From Svornostia abyssi (lineage in GTDB: Bacteria; Actinomycetota; Thermoleophilia; Solirubrobacterales; Solirubrobacteraceae): a stretch of DNA of 64,000 nucleotides. The notes beneath the pieces were generated by a model. The model was not told the origin of the DNA. It worked only from the letters and a program-made list of their open reading frames with translations, and made no database searches. A program made the position numbers and the translations under genes. Shown piece by piece: positions 16,306-25,395 of the stretch. Within the stretch, counting starts at the first letter, position 1, and each line of letters begins with the position of its first letter. Where the stretch lies: contig CP088295.1 in NCBI GenBank assembly GCA_024666565.1, forward strand, positions 1,054,001 through 1,118,000, given 5' to 3'.

Positions 16306-17130
16306 CTAGGCCGCGGCGGGTTCCGTCGCCGCCGAGGGCACGCGGACGGCGACCGCGTCGTCTGCCTCGGGGTCTCCGCGGAACGCCCACACTGGGCGCA
16401 GCTGCGCGAGGACGAGCGCGACGATCGCGCCCGCGCCGGCGGTGAGCGCGCCGAGGAAGGCGTCGGCGAGGAAGTGGTTCGCCGTCACGACGATGACGAA
16501 CGTGACGAGCAGCGGGTACGTCGCCCAGAAGATCTTCACCGGCCGGTGCTTGCAGAGGATGGCCAGGGGCCAGCCGATCATGAGCGAGAAGCCGACGTGC
16601 ATGGACGGCACCGCCGCGTACGGATTGAAGAGCGCGTCGATGGTGACGCTGTCCTGCGGGATGTTCGTGAAGTCCTCGACGGTGTCGTGGAAGCCCCACT
16701 CGGGGAAGAACCGCGGCGGCGCGGCCGGGTAGAGCACGTACCCCACGAGCGCGAGGAAGAACGCCGTCAGGAACATGTTGCGGACGAAGTAGAAGCTCTT
16801 GTTGCGGAACAGATAGATCCAGACCAGGCAGCCGAGTGTGACCGTGGTCTGCGCGTTGATGTAGACCCAGCTCGCGGCGTCGAGGACCCACTGGTTGCCC
16901 GCGAGCAGCGCCTGCACGCCCGGCTCGATGAAGACGTTCAGCGCGCGCTCGACGTCGATCAGCGCCCGCGCGTTGTCGAACGCGGCGGCGGCGGATTCGG
17001 GCGTGTTGACCCACCCGCGGGTGTAGCGGTAGGCGTAGTAGGCGGCGGCGAAGAGCAGGAGCTGGCGACCGAGGTCGACGTAGCCCTGCGGGAACAGCCG
17101 CGCCTGAAGGGTGCTGGCGCGGGGGGGCAT
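16306..17130 (-). CDS. PAP2-superfamily membrane phosphatase/transferase
   Basis: A 274-residue protein with about six membrane segments. The PAP2 motifs are CKHRPVKIF, the central AVPSMHVGFSLMIGW with the catalytic histidine, and VTANHFLADAFLG with the second histidine and aspartate. It resembles the inositol-phosphorylceramide-synthase/DUF-type PAP2 group, which moves or hydrolyses phosphate head groups at the outer membrane face. Its place beside a PIP-synthase-like gene suggests a role in inositol-lipid processing. ATG 17130 (MPPRASTLQARLF) is the start. The gene follows the membrane-protein gene by 34 bases. Confidence 0.85.
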   Translation of the reverse strand: MPPRASTLQARLFPQGYVDLGRQLLLFAAAYYAYRYTRGWVNTPESAAAAFDNARALIDVERALNVFIEPGVQALLAGNQWVLDAASWVYINAQTTVTLGCLVWIYLFRNKSFYFVRNMFLTAFFLALVGYVLYPAAPPRFFPEWGFHDTVEDFTNIPQDSVTIDALFNPYAAVPSMHVGFSLMIGWPLAILCKHRPVKIFWATYPLLVTFVIVVTANHFLADAFLGALTAGAGAIVALVLAQLRPVWAFRGDPEADDAVAVRVPSAATEPAAA

Positions 17131-17164
17131 GGCGCGTCTGCATGTTAACCGCTTGTGACGGCGT

Positions 17165-18745
17165 TCACTCGAAAACCGCCGCGCAGCGCGATCCGCGCGA
17201 CACCGCGCGGCGCACGTCGAACCGCGCGCGGACGCGCACCGTGCCGGCCCGGCCGGCGCGGATGACCGTCCATCCGCCGGGGCTTTCCGAGAGGCAGGCG
17301 CTGCCGTGTTCGATGGCCCAGTACGGGCTCCAGCGCACCCGCAGCAGCGCAACGCCCGGCCGTCGCATCCGCACCGTGAACGACTGGCGGCCGAGCCGTT
17401 CGACCTGGGCCGCGGGCCCGCTCATCACCCCGCCGCCACGGACCTCGTACACCCGCCAGTCGGCGTTGCGCCACACCGGCCGCAGGTACGCGGGCCGCTG
17501 CGCGATGACCTTCGCCTCGGCCTTCGCCGACGGGTCCAGCGGGACGTCGGGCACCGCGACGAACCGCACGCCCTGCTGCACCAGCCAGCGCCGGTAGTCC
17601 TCGCTCGTCAGGTGCCGCGCCCGGCCGCCGTGGAACAGGCCGTTGTACTTCGTGTCGAGCTGCGTCAGCCAGCCGCGGGCCAGCGGGTAGCGCTTCGCGA
17701 CGTGCACGGCCTCCCAGTGCAGGCGGGTGAAGGGGATCTCGACGCGGTCGGCGGCATCGGCTCGGCCTTCGAGGAACCCGAGGAGCGGCCGAAAGTAGGC
17801 GGCCTGCCCGCTCGGGTCGGTGGCACCCTTGATCGTCTCGCGCACCGGGGCGTACCACTGCCACGCCAGCAGGGGGACCGCGGCGAGCGCGAGCGCGCGC
17901 GTCGGCACACGCCCGTACGCGGCGCAGACCAGGACGGGGCCGGCGAACATCGCGCCGAGCCGGCTGGCGTTCCCGCCCATCGGGGATGCCACCGCGAAGG
18001 CCAGCAGCGCCGAGGCGATGTAGAGCGCGGCGGCGGCGCGGATGGTCCGCTCCCGGGTGGGGACGAGCAGGAGCACGACGGTGCTGAACGCGACGATCGC
18101 GAGCAACGCTCCGACGCTGAACGGCTGGCGGCCCCCCTCGGGGAACGTGATCGCGAGCAGGAGCGCCGGGGTCATCGCCGCGGCGGCGACGGCCAGGCCG
18201 AGCGCGCGGCGGTGGGCCAGCCAGTCGGCGGCGGCGCACATCGCGAGAAACAGCCCCGCCACCGGGCTGGCCAGGGTGCACACTGCGGCGAGGACGACCG
18301 CGAGGCGCGGCCGGCGCAGCTGGGCGGCGTGCACGCACGCCAAGCCGACGGTGACGCCGAGGCCGAAGGTCAGCCGGCCGATGAGCAGGTCCGTGGCCGT
18401 TGCGGCGGCGAACCACAGGGCCCCCCACCTGGCCGCGTGCGTGTCTGGCCCGAACGCGTGCCGCGCGATGCGCGCGAACAGCACGGCCGAGGCGACCGCG
18501 GCCAGCGCGCCCACGAGCCGCGGGCCGAACGCGGCGCCCAGCGGCGGGAACAGGATCGAGTAGCCCGGGGTGTGATGGCCGCCGAACCAGAACCCGTTCC
18601 ACACGGTGAACCCCTCGCGGGCGAAGAGGTCGGTGCGGTACGCCTGCGCGGCGAGGTCGGGGGTCGGCGGGCCGAAGGCCAGCCACACCGCGGCCAGGGT
18701 GGCGGCGAGCAGCCAGGGTGCTGCCTGGTCGAGCCGGTGGGGCAT
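17165..18745 (-). CDS. Multi-spanning membrane protein, paralogue 1
   Basis: A 526-residue protein starting MPHRLDQAAPWLLAATLAAV. About nine to ten hydrophobic segments fill residues 10-330. A soluble C-terminal domain follows, containing RRWLVQQGVRFVAVPDVPLD and a beta-rich end with WSPYWAIEHGSACL. The early loop YSILFPPLGAAFGPRLVGAL and the GT-C-like layout suggest a lipid-linked sugar transferase or a related PTPS-type membrane protein, but no catalytic motif is certain. It is clearly homologous along its length to the next gene upstream (18835-20358), so the pair arose by tandem duplication. Confidence 0.72.
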   Translation of the reverse strand: MPHRLDQAAPWLLAATLAAVWLAFGPPTPDLAAQAYRTDLFAREGFTVWNGFWFGGHHTPGYSILFPPLGAAFGPRLVGALAAVASAVLFARIARHAFGPDTHAARWGALWFAAATATDLLIGRLTFGLGVTVGLACVHAAQLRRPRLAVVLAAVCTLASPVAGLFLAMCAAADWLAHRRALGLAVAAAAMTPALLLAITFPEGGRQPFSVGALLAIVAFSTVVLLLVPTRERTIRAAAALYIASALLAFAVASPMGGNASRLGAMFAGPVLVCAAYGRVPTRALALAAVPLLAWQWYAPVRETIKGATDPSGQAAYFRPLLGFLEGRADAADRVEIPFTRLHWEAVHVAKRYPLARGWLTQLDTKYNGLFHGGRARHLTSEDYRRWLVQQGVRFVAVPDVPLDPSAKAEAKVIAQRPAYLRPVWRNADWRVYEVRGGGVMSGPAAQVERLGRQSFTVRMRRPGVALLRVRWSPYWAIEHGSACLSESPGGWTVIRAGRAGTVRVRARFDVRRAVSRGSRCAAVFE

Positions 18746-18800
18746 GGCCGCCGGACCGTAGGCGGCGCGCGTCGCCGCGGCGTGAAGATCCTGGTGCGAT

Positions 18801-18833
18801 TGACGTTTGTCCGCTCCAGGCCGACAAACGTCA
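18801..18833. terminator. 11-bp inverted repeat between the two membrane-protein paralogues
   Basis: TGACGTTTGTC and its exact complement GACAAACGTCA are separated by 11 bases and sit just past the stop of the 18835-20358 gene. It could end that transcript, though no T-run follows, or it could be an operator for the next gene. Confidence 0.5.
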
Positions 18834-18834
18834 G

Positions 18835-20358
18835 TCAGAGACGGCAGCGCGGGCCGGTCAGCGCCGTGTGCAGCCGGATCTCGCCCGGCGCGCGCACGTC
18901 GACGGCGATGAACCCGTCGCGCGTCTCCTCCACGCACGCGAAGCCGGACGCCACGCGCCACCAAGGGCTGTGCCGAACCCGCAGCCGCACCCGTCCGGGG
19001 ACCGACGCCTGCAACGTCACCGACTGCATGTCCTCGGAGACGACCCGCGCGACACCCGTGGCGAGCGGCGGCGCGCCGCGCACCTCGAACACCCGCCAGT
19101 CGCCCGTGCGCCACACCTCGCGCAGCCACGACGGCGGGCGGCGCAGCAGCCGCGCTTCGGGTTCGCTGGCCGGGTCGATCTGCGCATCGGGGAGCGCGAC
19201 GAACCGCACCGCGCGGGCGCGCAGCCACCGCCGGTACGCGGCCTGGTCCAGCGTGTCTTCATAGAAGAACGGGCCGTCCTCGCGGTCGAGCTGACGCTCC
19301 CATCCGCGGGCCAGTGCCACGGACCGCGCGACGTAGAGCGCCTCCCCCTTGTTGGCGGTCGGCACGACCTCGACGCGGAACGGCTGCCCGGACTGCTCCT
19401 GCAGGAAGTCGACGAGCGGCGCGTGAAACGCCGCGTGGAGCGCCGGGTCGTCCCGGCTGCGCAGCCAGTCGGCGACGGGCGGGGCGAGCGACCACCACAC
19501 CAGCGGAATCGCCGCGATCGCGAGCGCGCGGTTGCGGCGCCCCGCGAGGGCCAGCGCGAGCAGCGGCCCCGCCAGCAGACCACCGAGCCGCGTGGCGTTC
19601 CCGCCCACGGCCGTCGGCACGACGAACGCGAGCACGAGCAGGATCTCGTACAGCACGACGCCGATCCGCAGCACCCGTTCCTCCGCCGGCAGCAGCAGGC
19701 CCACGAGCGCGGTCGCAGCCAGGGCGGGCCAGAACGCGTCGGGGACGAACGGGAACGTCCCGCCCTCGCCGAACAGCACGTTCAGCATCAGGATCGGCAC
19801 GAGCGCGGCGGCGGCCAGTGCCGCGCCTGTCGCGTACCGCCGCGTGCCGAGTCCCCACGCCACCGCGCCCAGGGCGGCGAACAGCCCGGCGACTGGGCTC
19901 GCCAGCGCGCTCAGCGCCGCCAGCACCCCCGCGAGGACCGATCGGTCGCGCGCGAGCGCCAGCGCCGCGCCCAGCGCGACGGCCGCGCCCAGCATGAACG
20001 TGATGCGCCCCGTCCACAGCGCGGCGACGGCGACGGCCGCGAACCAGATCGCCGCGATCCGGCCGGCCTCACCACGGTGAAGCACCGCGAGCCGCTCGAA
20101 CAGGAACGCCGCGGCCACGACCGCCAGCGCGCCCACGACCCGGGCGCCGAGCAGCGCCCCCAGCGGCGGGTACACCACGCTGTAGGCCGGAAGCTGATGG
20201 CCGGCGAACCAGCCGGCGTCCCACAGCCACGCGCCGTCCTCACGCAGGATCTCCGCGCGGTAGAGCTGCGCGATGAGATCCGCGCTGCGGGGGGCGAGCA
20301 GGAGGTAGGCCACCGCGCCGGCGGCGGCGACGATCCAGGCAGGTGGGAGGCGCCGCAT
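18835..20358 (-). CDS. Multi-spanning membrane protein, paralogue 2
   Basis: A 507-residue paralogue of the downstream gene. Matching landmarks include YSVVYPPLGALLGARVVGAL near residue 60, LASPVAGLF near 160, VGGNATRLGGLLAGP near 265, and in the soluble C-terminal domain RRWLRARAVRFVALPDAQID followed by RTGDWRVFEVRG. About nine to ten membrane segments precede the soluble domain. The function is unrecognised; the fold resembles GT-C glycosyltransferases. It starts at GTG or TTG-type codons near 20358 (MRRLPPAWIVAAAG) shortly after the CAP-protein gene. Confidence 0.72.
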   Translation of the reverse strand: MRRLPPAWIVAAAGAVAYLLLAPRSADLIAQLYRAEILREDGAWLWDAGWFAGHQLPAYSVVYPPLGALLGARVVGALAVVAAAFLFERLAVLHRGEAGRIAAIWFAAVAVAALWTGRITFMLGAAVALGAALALARDRSVLAGVLAALSALASPVAGLFAALGAVAWGLGTRRYATGAALAAAALVPILMLNVLFGEGGTFPFVPDAFWPALAATALVGLLLPAEERVLRIGVVLYEILLVLAFVVPTAVGGNATRLGGLLAGPLLALALAGRRNRALAIAAIPLVWWSLAPPVADWLRSRDDPALHAAFHAPLVDFLQEQSGQPFRVEVVPTANKGEALYVARSVALARGWERQLDREDGPFFYEDTLDQAAYRRWLRARAVRFVALPDAQIDPASEPEARLLRRPPSWLREVWRTGDWRVFEVRGAPPLATGVARVVSEDMQSVTLQASVPGRVRLRVRHSPWWRVASGFACVEETRDGFIAVDVRAPGEIRLHTALTGPRCRL

Positions 20359-20384
20359 CGGCGGCGCACCCTATGCGGAACGCG

Positions 20385-20879
20385 CTACTTCGAGGAGAAG
20401 TTCGCCGTCACGGCGATGCCGGGATCGAAGCCCATGGCCCCGTACCAGCGGCCGACGCCGATCTTCCTGAACCGCGGGCGCATGAGCTGCGCGCGGTGGC
20501 CCGGCGACTGCATCCACATCATCACGACGCGGTCTGCGCGGTCGGGCATGCCGTCGGGCAGCCAGCCGACGGTCTCGCCCACGATCGCGTTGCGCGCGAC
20601 CCGCGCCATCCGGACCTTGAACGGCGTGCCGTTGCCGCTGTCGTGCGACAGGCGGTCGTGCCGGAGCTGGTCGCGGGAGTGCTTGCTGGCCAGCCGCGCG
20701 AGCTTGCGGCTGGAGCGCAGCGGCTTGAGCCCCTGTTCCGCGCGCAGGCCGTTGATCTTCGTCAGCACCGACCGCTCGAACTCGTCGTGGATCGGCGCCG
20801 CGGACGCGGCGGGAGCGCTCGCGAGCAGCACGAGGACGGGCACGATGAGCAGCGCAAGCAGTGGACGGAGTGGCAGCAC
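20385..20879 (-). CDS. Secreted CAP/SCP-like domain protein
   Basis: A 164-residue secreted protein. GTG 20879 is preceded by AAGGAGA at a good distance and begins a signal peptide (LLALLIVPVLVLLASAPAASA). The CAP domain follows: LTKINGLRAEQGLKPLRSS, LASKHSRDQ, HDRLSHD, VGETVGW and the end motif WMQSPGHRAQLMRP with RKIGVGRW. Bacterial CAP proteins are extracellular and bind ligands or peptidoglycan; enzymatic activity is uncertain. The His residues of the cavity (HSRDQ, GHRAQ) are present. It lies between the hydrolase and the membrane paralogues on the same strand. Confidence 0.88.
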   Translation of the reverse strand: MLPLRPLLALLIVPVLVLLASAPAASAAPIHDEFERSVLTKINGLRAEQGLKPLRSSRKLARLASKHSRDQLRHDRLSHDSGNGTPFKVRMARVARNAIVGETVGWLPDGMPDRADRVVMMWMQSPGHRAQLMRPRFRKIGVGRWYGAMGFDPGIAVTANFSSK

Positions 20880-20994
20880 AGAATCTCCTTCGCCCAGCGG
20901 CGAGGTTGAGAACAACAAAGGAGCATCCGTGCCCCTGCCGCCGCGCAGACTAAACCAGTCGCGCCGGATACGGCGGCCGGGGTCTTGCAGACGC

Positions 20995-21813
20995 CTACCC
21001 GTCGAGGTGGGCGCACACGCGCTCGACCAGCTCGGGCCGGTCGAGCCACGGCCAGTGCCCTGCACCCTCCACCAACTCGAGCCGGGCGTCGCCGAGTGCG
21101 GCGGCGTACCCGCTCGCGAAACGGGTCGGGATGTACGGGTCCGCTTCGCCCCACAAGACGAGCGCGGGCGCCTTGATCGTGCCGAGCGCCTCGCCTGCCA
21201 CAGCGAGCTTGTCGGGCGGCGAGGAGCGGTAGAGCTTGAGGATCGCGCGCTGCGTGCCCTGGTCGAAGTGCTCGGCGATCTCCTCGCGAAACGCCTTCGG
21301 CAGCGAGCCGCGCTTGGGCGTCGCCTCCGTGAGGAGGGCCTTCATCACCGGCTTCGCGCTGCCGAGCCCCATCGAGAACTCGCCGAGACCCGGGGTGCGC
21401 CACATCCGGGCCGTGCGGTGCCAGCGGTAGCCGGGCAGGAGCGGGACCGCGTTCATCACGACGAGCCGGGTGACGCGGGACGGGTCGCGCATCGCCCAGA
21501 GCAGGCCGACGCAGCCCCAGTCGTGCACGCAGAGCCGCACCTTCTCGATACCGAGAAGATCGAGGAATCGCTCGAGGAACTCCGCGTAGCCCTCCATCGT
21601 GAAGTCGAGGTCGCCGCGCTTGCCGCTGCGGCCGAAGCCCGGCAGGTCGGGGGCGATGCCGCCGCCTCGCCGAAGGAACGGCACCCAGTCGTCGCTGGAC
21701 GTCGGCACGCCGTGCACGTAGAGCGCGGGGATCTCGTCGTCCCCCGCGCGTCGGTAGAACACCGGCTGGCCGTCCAGCTCCAGCCCTTCTGATCGGACCT
21801 CCCGCAGACCCAT
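20995..21813 (-). CDS. Alpha/beta hydrolase, haloalkane dehalogenase/epoxide hydrolase type
   Basis: A 272-residue hydrolase. The nucleophile elbow reads LCVHDWGCVGLLWA, where aspartate takes the nucleophile place as in haloalkane dehalogenases and epoxide hydrolases rather than serine. HGVPTSSDDW forms the oxyanion-hole region. GEADPYIP gives the acid and GAGHWPWLDRPE the catalytic histidine. A cap domain lies between, about residues 125-200. Substrate is unknown. ATG 21813 is used. It is divergent from the sugar kinase gene with 25 bases between starts, so the promoters must overlap. Confidence 0.83.
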   Translation of the reverse strand: MGLREVRSEGLELDGQPVFYRRAGDDEIPALYVHGVPTSSDDWVPFLRRGGGIAPDLPGFGRSGKRGDLDFTMEGYAEFLERFLDLLGIEKVRLCVHDWGCVGLLWAMRDPSRVTRLVVMNAVPLLPGYRWHRTARMWRTPGLGEFSMGLGSAKPVMKALLTEATPKRGSLPKAFREEIAEHFDQGTQRAILKLYRSSPPDKLAVAGEALGTIKAPALVLWGEADPYIPTRFASGYAAALGDARLELVEGAGHWPWLDRPELVERVCAHLDG

Positions 21814-21838
21814 CGCGCGGAAGATACCCTCGCGCGCA

Positions 21839-22750
21839 GTGGGACCGCTCCGCACGCTCTGCCTCGGTGAGGCGCTCGTCGATCTCGTCTGCGAGGCGCC
21901 CGCCGCCACGCTCGGTGACGCCGAGGCGTTCGTGCCGCACCCGGGCGGCGCGACGGCGAACGTGGCGGTTGCCGCTGCGCGGGCGGGCGGGAGCGTCGCG
22001 CTGGCCGGCGGCGCGGGGGACGACGTGTGGGGTGCGTGGCTGCGCGACCGGCTCGCCGCGGAGGGCGTCGATCTCGAGCATTTCCACCTGCGCGCAGGGC
22101 AGCAGACCGCCGTCGCGTTCGTCACGGTCGACGTCGCGGGCGAGCCGAGCTACGCGATCTACGGCGCGGGCATCGAGGCGGCGGTCGCCGCGCTCGGGGA
22201 GACCGCCGAAGACGCCGCCGCGGCGGCGGACGCGTTCTTCTTCGCCTCGAACACGCTCGTGACCGAACCCGAGCGCGCGGTCACGCTCGCGGCCCGCCGG
22301 GCGGCGCTGCACGCGGGGCGCCCGGTGGTCTTCGATCCGAACCTGCGCCTGCACCGCTGGCCCGATCCGCATGTTGCCGCCGAGATCGCGGGCGCGTGCG
22401 TCGAGGGGGCGTTCCTCGTGAAGTGCAACGCCGAGGAGGCGGTCCTGATCACCGGTTTCGCCGAGCCGACGGACGCGGCGGCCGCCCTGCTGGCCCGCGG
22501 TGCCCGCCACGCGATCGTCACCCTGGGGGTCGCGGGCGCGGTGCTCGCCGGCGAGGACGGCACGCGCCACCGCGCGCCGGGTGTCCCCGCCCGGGTCGTG
22601 TGCACCACCGGCGCGGGCGACGCGGTGGCCGGCTCCCTGCTCGCCGCGCTGGCCGACGCGGCGTACGACCCGGCGGTCCTGCCCGGCGCGCTCGACCGCG
22701 CGATGGCTCTCGGCGCGCGCGCCACGGAGTGCTGGGGCGCGCTTGGCTGA
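21839..22750 (+). CDS. PfkB-family sugar kinase (fructokinase-like)
   Basis: A 303-residue ribokinase-family kinase that should phosphorylate a sugar or nucleoside with ATP. The first motif is HPGGATANVAVAAARAGG and the second, with the catalytic base, is TTGAGDAVAGSLLAAL. FDPNLRLHRW and VKCNAEEAVLITG are typical of fructokinase-like members. TACCCT lies eight bases before the GTG at 21839, so the gene is probably leaderless. Its stop overlaps the likely TTG start of endonuclease III, suggesting co-transcription. Confidence 0.87.
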   Translation: MGPLRTLCLGEALVDLVCEAPAATLGDAEAFVPHPGGATANVAVAAARAGGSVALAGGAGDDVWGAWLRDRLAAEGVDLEHFHLRAGQQTAVAFVTVDVAGEPSYAIYGAGIEAAVAALGETAEDAAAAADAFFFASNTLVTEPERAVTLAARRAALHAGRPVVFDPNLRLHRWPDPHVAAEIAGACVEGAFLVKCNAEEAVLITGFAEPTDAAAALLARGARHAIVTLGVAGAVLAGEDGTRHRAPGVPARVVCTTGAGDAVAGSLLAALADAAYDPAVLPGALDRAMALGARATECWGALG

Positions 22751-23469
22751 GCTCGACACGGTCGCGCGCAAGGACTGGATCCCGCCGAAGGCCGACCGCG
22801 TGGCGCGCATCCGGGCACGACTGCGCGAGGTCTACGGCACGCCGGTGGTCCGTCCGCACGGTGACGGGATCGCCGAGCTCGTCCTCACCGTCCTGTCCCA
22901 GTCGACGAACGACCGCAACCGCGACGTCGCCTACCTGCGGCTGCGCGACCGGTTCGCGTCGTGGGACGCGGTCCGTGATGCGCCGGTCGCGGAGGTCGAG
23001 GAGGCGATCCGGCCGGGCGGCATCAGCAAGGTCAAGTCGCAGCGCATCCACGACATCCTCGTCGCGATCGGCGACCCGCTCGACCTGTCGTGGCTGGCGG
23101 ACGCCCCCGTCCCCGATGGGCAGGCGTACCTCTGCTCCCTCCCGGGTGTGGGCCGCAAGACCGCTGCGTGCGTGCTGTTGTTCAGCTTCGACCTGCGCGA
23201 CGTCCCGGTCGACACGCACGTCTCGCGGGTCGGCACGCGTCTCGGCCTGCTGCGCCCCGGCGCGGGGTTCGACGAGCTGCACGACGCGATGCTGGCGCTG
23301 ACCCCGCGGGGCGCGGAGTGGGAGCTGCACGTCAACCTGCTGCGCCACGGGCGCCGGACGTGCGCGGCGCAGCGCCCGCGGTGCGGGGGAGTGCGCGCTG
23401 GCGCGGATGTGCCCGAGCCGGGCGCTGCTCAGCCCGGCGGCGCCGCCTGCTGCGCGGACACCTCGGTGA
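22743..23469 (+). CDS. nth: Endonuclease III (frame break near the Fe-S motif)
   Basis: A HhH-GPD DNA glycosylase/lyase for oxidised pyrimidines. VLTVLSQSTNDRNRDVAYL, the helix-hairpin-helix CSLPGVGRKTAACVLLFSF with the catalytic lysine, and VPVDTHVSRVGTRLGL with the catalytic aspartate are all present. The G5 run at 23385-23389 breaks the frame. Removing one G gives CAAQRPRCGECALARMC, a perfect C-x6-C-x2-C-x5-C iron-sulfur motif, and a TGA at 23469. TTG 22743, overlapping the kinase stop, is a likely start; GTG near 22800 is an alternative. The repaired 3' end overlaps the convergent lipoprotein gene by about 40 bases. Confidence 0.85.
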
Positions 23470-24319
23470 GCGCGTCCGTGGCGTCCCAGACGAGGTCGTC
23501 CCCGGGCGCCGTCACCGCGGCGGGCTCGCCGAAGTCCTTGAGGTCGAAGCGGAAGCGGACCTTCCCGGCCGGCATGTCCTTCGTCGCCTTCAGCGTCGTG
23601 GTGCTGTCCGTCCGGCGCACGCGCGCGTTCTCGTCGATCCACACCTCGACGGGGTGACGCTCGGCGAGGTCCGCGTCGGTCGTCGTGCCGTCGCTGAGCA
23701 GGGAGGCGCGCACCTCGTCGCGCTCCTCCTGGGGCAGCGTGGCGAGGTAGTCGTCGACCGAGACCTTCCCGCGCCAGCGCGTGGTCTCGACGCCGCCGAT
23801 GGTCTCCTCACCGGCCTCGTCGAGCGACGCGCCGGCCTCGAACGGGGCGAGCGACCCCGCGATGTCCATGCGCATGAGCGCGTTCAGGCCCCGCTCACCG
23901 GTGCCGGCCAGTTCCCCGAGGTCCACGCCGATCCAGCGCCGGCCGTCGGGAATCTGCTCGCGGAGCGCCTCAGGGACGTCGAGGGACACGCGGCTGCCGA
24001 TCATGATCAGCCGGACGGGGCCCTCGGCGGGGACCTGCATCCGCTCGAAGATCGGGGCGCCGTCGAGCGTCAGATCCATCTCCGCGTCGGTCAGGGAGGT
24101 CGTGCCCTCACCGCGGACCTGCAGCGGCGTGGCGAGCCCGAGCCCTTCGATGTCGATGGTCGCCGTCGTCGTTGCCGTCTTGTCCGCCTCGGCCGTGCGG
24201 ATGACCTTCCCGATGTCGAGAGTGGTCTCCGACGCGCGGTCGCCGTCGCTCCCGCAGCCGGTGGCGAGCAGCGCAGTGCTCAGGAGGACGATGAATAGTG
24301 AGCGAGCGGCGATCGACAT
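23429..24319 (-). CDS. LppX/LprAFG-like lipoprotein
   Basis: A 296-residue lipoprotein. The signal peptide MSIAARSLFIVLLSTALLATGC ends in a clear lipobox (LATGC). The mature protein has the layout of LolA-like LppX/LprG proteins: repeated beta strands (TTTATIDIEGLGL, AEMDLTLDG), VETTRWRGKVSVDDYL and VEVWIDENARVRR near the end. Such proteins carry lipids in the cell envelope. TACAGT lies six bases before ATG 24319, a leaderless pattern. It converges with endonuclease III and is divergent from the ATP-grasp gene. Confidence 0.82.
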   Translation of the reverse strand: MSIAARSLFIVLLSTALLATGCGSDGDRASETTLDIGKVIRTAEADKTATTTATIDIEGLGLATPLQVRGEGTTSLTDAEMDLTLDGAPIFERMQVPAEGPVRLIMIGSRVSLDVPEALREQIPDGRRWIGVDLGELAGTGERGLNALMRMDIAGSLAPFEAGASLDEAGEETIGGVETTRWRGKVSVDDYLATLPQEERDEVRASLLSDGTTTDADLAERHPVEVWIDENARVRRTDSTTTLKATKDMPAGKVRFRFDLKDFGEPAAVTAPGDDLVWDATDALTEVSAQQAAPPG

Positions 24320-24440
24320 GCCGCCACTGTATCCAGCGGGTCCGGTTTCTGGTCCGAACCTGCCGCGCGTTGCATCACGCCGCCGCGTTGCGGTGCGCTG
24401 CCGGGGTCGGGGCGGTGCAGCGTGTGCGACCGTTCTGCGC

Positions 24441-25328
24441 ATGCCGCGCCGTGTCGCTCTCGCCACCTGTCGCGCCCTGCCCGAGGGCGACGCCGACGAC
24501 CGGGCGCTCCCGGCGGCGCTCGCCGCGCAGGGCATCGAGGCGACGTGGGAGATCTGGGACGACGACACCGTCAACTGGCTGGCGTTCGACCTCGTGCTCA
24601 TCCGCTCGCCGTGGGACTACACCGACAAGCGCGACGCGTTCATCGCGTGGGCGCACGCCGTGCCGCGGATCGCCAACCCGGCGGACGTCCTCGCATGGAA
24701 CACCGACAAGCGGTACCTCGCCGACCTCGCGCAGGCCGGCCTGCCGGTGGTCCCGACGCGTTTCATCGCACCGGGTGAACCCGTCGAGGACCGGGCGCTC
24801 GACGGCGAGGTCGTCGTCAAGCCGGCCGTTTCCGCGGGGGCGCGCGGCACCGGCCGGTTCACCGACTCGGGCGAGGCGCGCGGCCACATCGCGGCGCTGC
24901 ACGCGGAGGGCGCCACGGCGATGGTGCAGCCGTACGTGCCGTCCGTCGACGACGAGGGCGAGACCGGGCTCGTCTACCTCGGCGGCGAGTTCTCGCACGC
25001 CTTCCGCAAGGGGCCGATCCTCACCGGCGAGGGCGTCGCGCCGCTCATCGATCCGCTCGGCGGGGTCCCCGCGGCGGCGGCGATGTTCGCGGAGGAGAAC
25101 ATCACCGCGCGCACGGCGGACGCCGCCCAGCGCGCGACGGCGGACTGGGTGCTGCTCTACGTGCGCGAGCGCTTCGGCCCGCTGGCGTATGCGCGCATCG
25201 ATCTCGTCCCGGGTCCCGACGGGTCACCACTGCTCATGGAGGCCGAGCTCACCGAGCCGTCGCTGTACCTGTGGCTCGCCGCGGGGGCCGGCGATCGGCT
25301 GGCCCGCGCGGTGGCCGCCTCCCTGTAG
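24441..25328 (+). CDS. ATP-grasp (RimK/glutathione-synthetase-like) ligase
   Basis: A 295-residue protein with an ATP-grasp fold. The N-terminal Rossmann part is MPRRVALATCRALPEGDADD and VLIRSPWDYTDKRDAF. WNTDKRYLADLAQAGLPVVP, GEVVVKPAVSAGARGTGRF and MVQPYVPSVDDEGETGLVY carry nucleotide-binding residues. ARIDLVPGPDG and MEAELTEPSLYLW supply the magnesium ligands. It likely forms a carbon-nitrogen bond between a carboxylate and an amine; relatives modify small peptides or pigments. The substrate is not evident. ATG 24441 is the chosen start. Confidence 0.83.
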   Translation: MPRRVALATCRALPEGDADDRALPAALAAQGIEATWEIWDDDTVNWLAFDLVLIRSPWDYTDKRDAFIAWAHAVPRIANPADVLAWNTDKRYLADLAQAGLPVVPTRFIAPGEPVEDRALDGEVVVKPAVSAGARGTGRFTDSGEARGHIAALHAEGATAMVQPYVPSVDDEGETGLVYLGGEFSHAFRKGPILTGEGVAPLIDPLGGVPAAAAMFAEENITARTADAAQRATADWVLLYVRERFGPLAYARIDLVPGPDGSPLLMEAELTEPSLYLWLAAGAGDRLARAVAASL

Positions 25329-25395
25329 ACCCAGCCGTCCGTCCAGCCGGGGAAAGAACGGCGGGCGCCGGTCGAAGGCGGCCGATACCCCGGAA

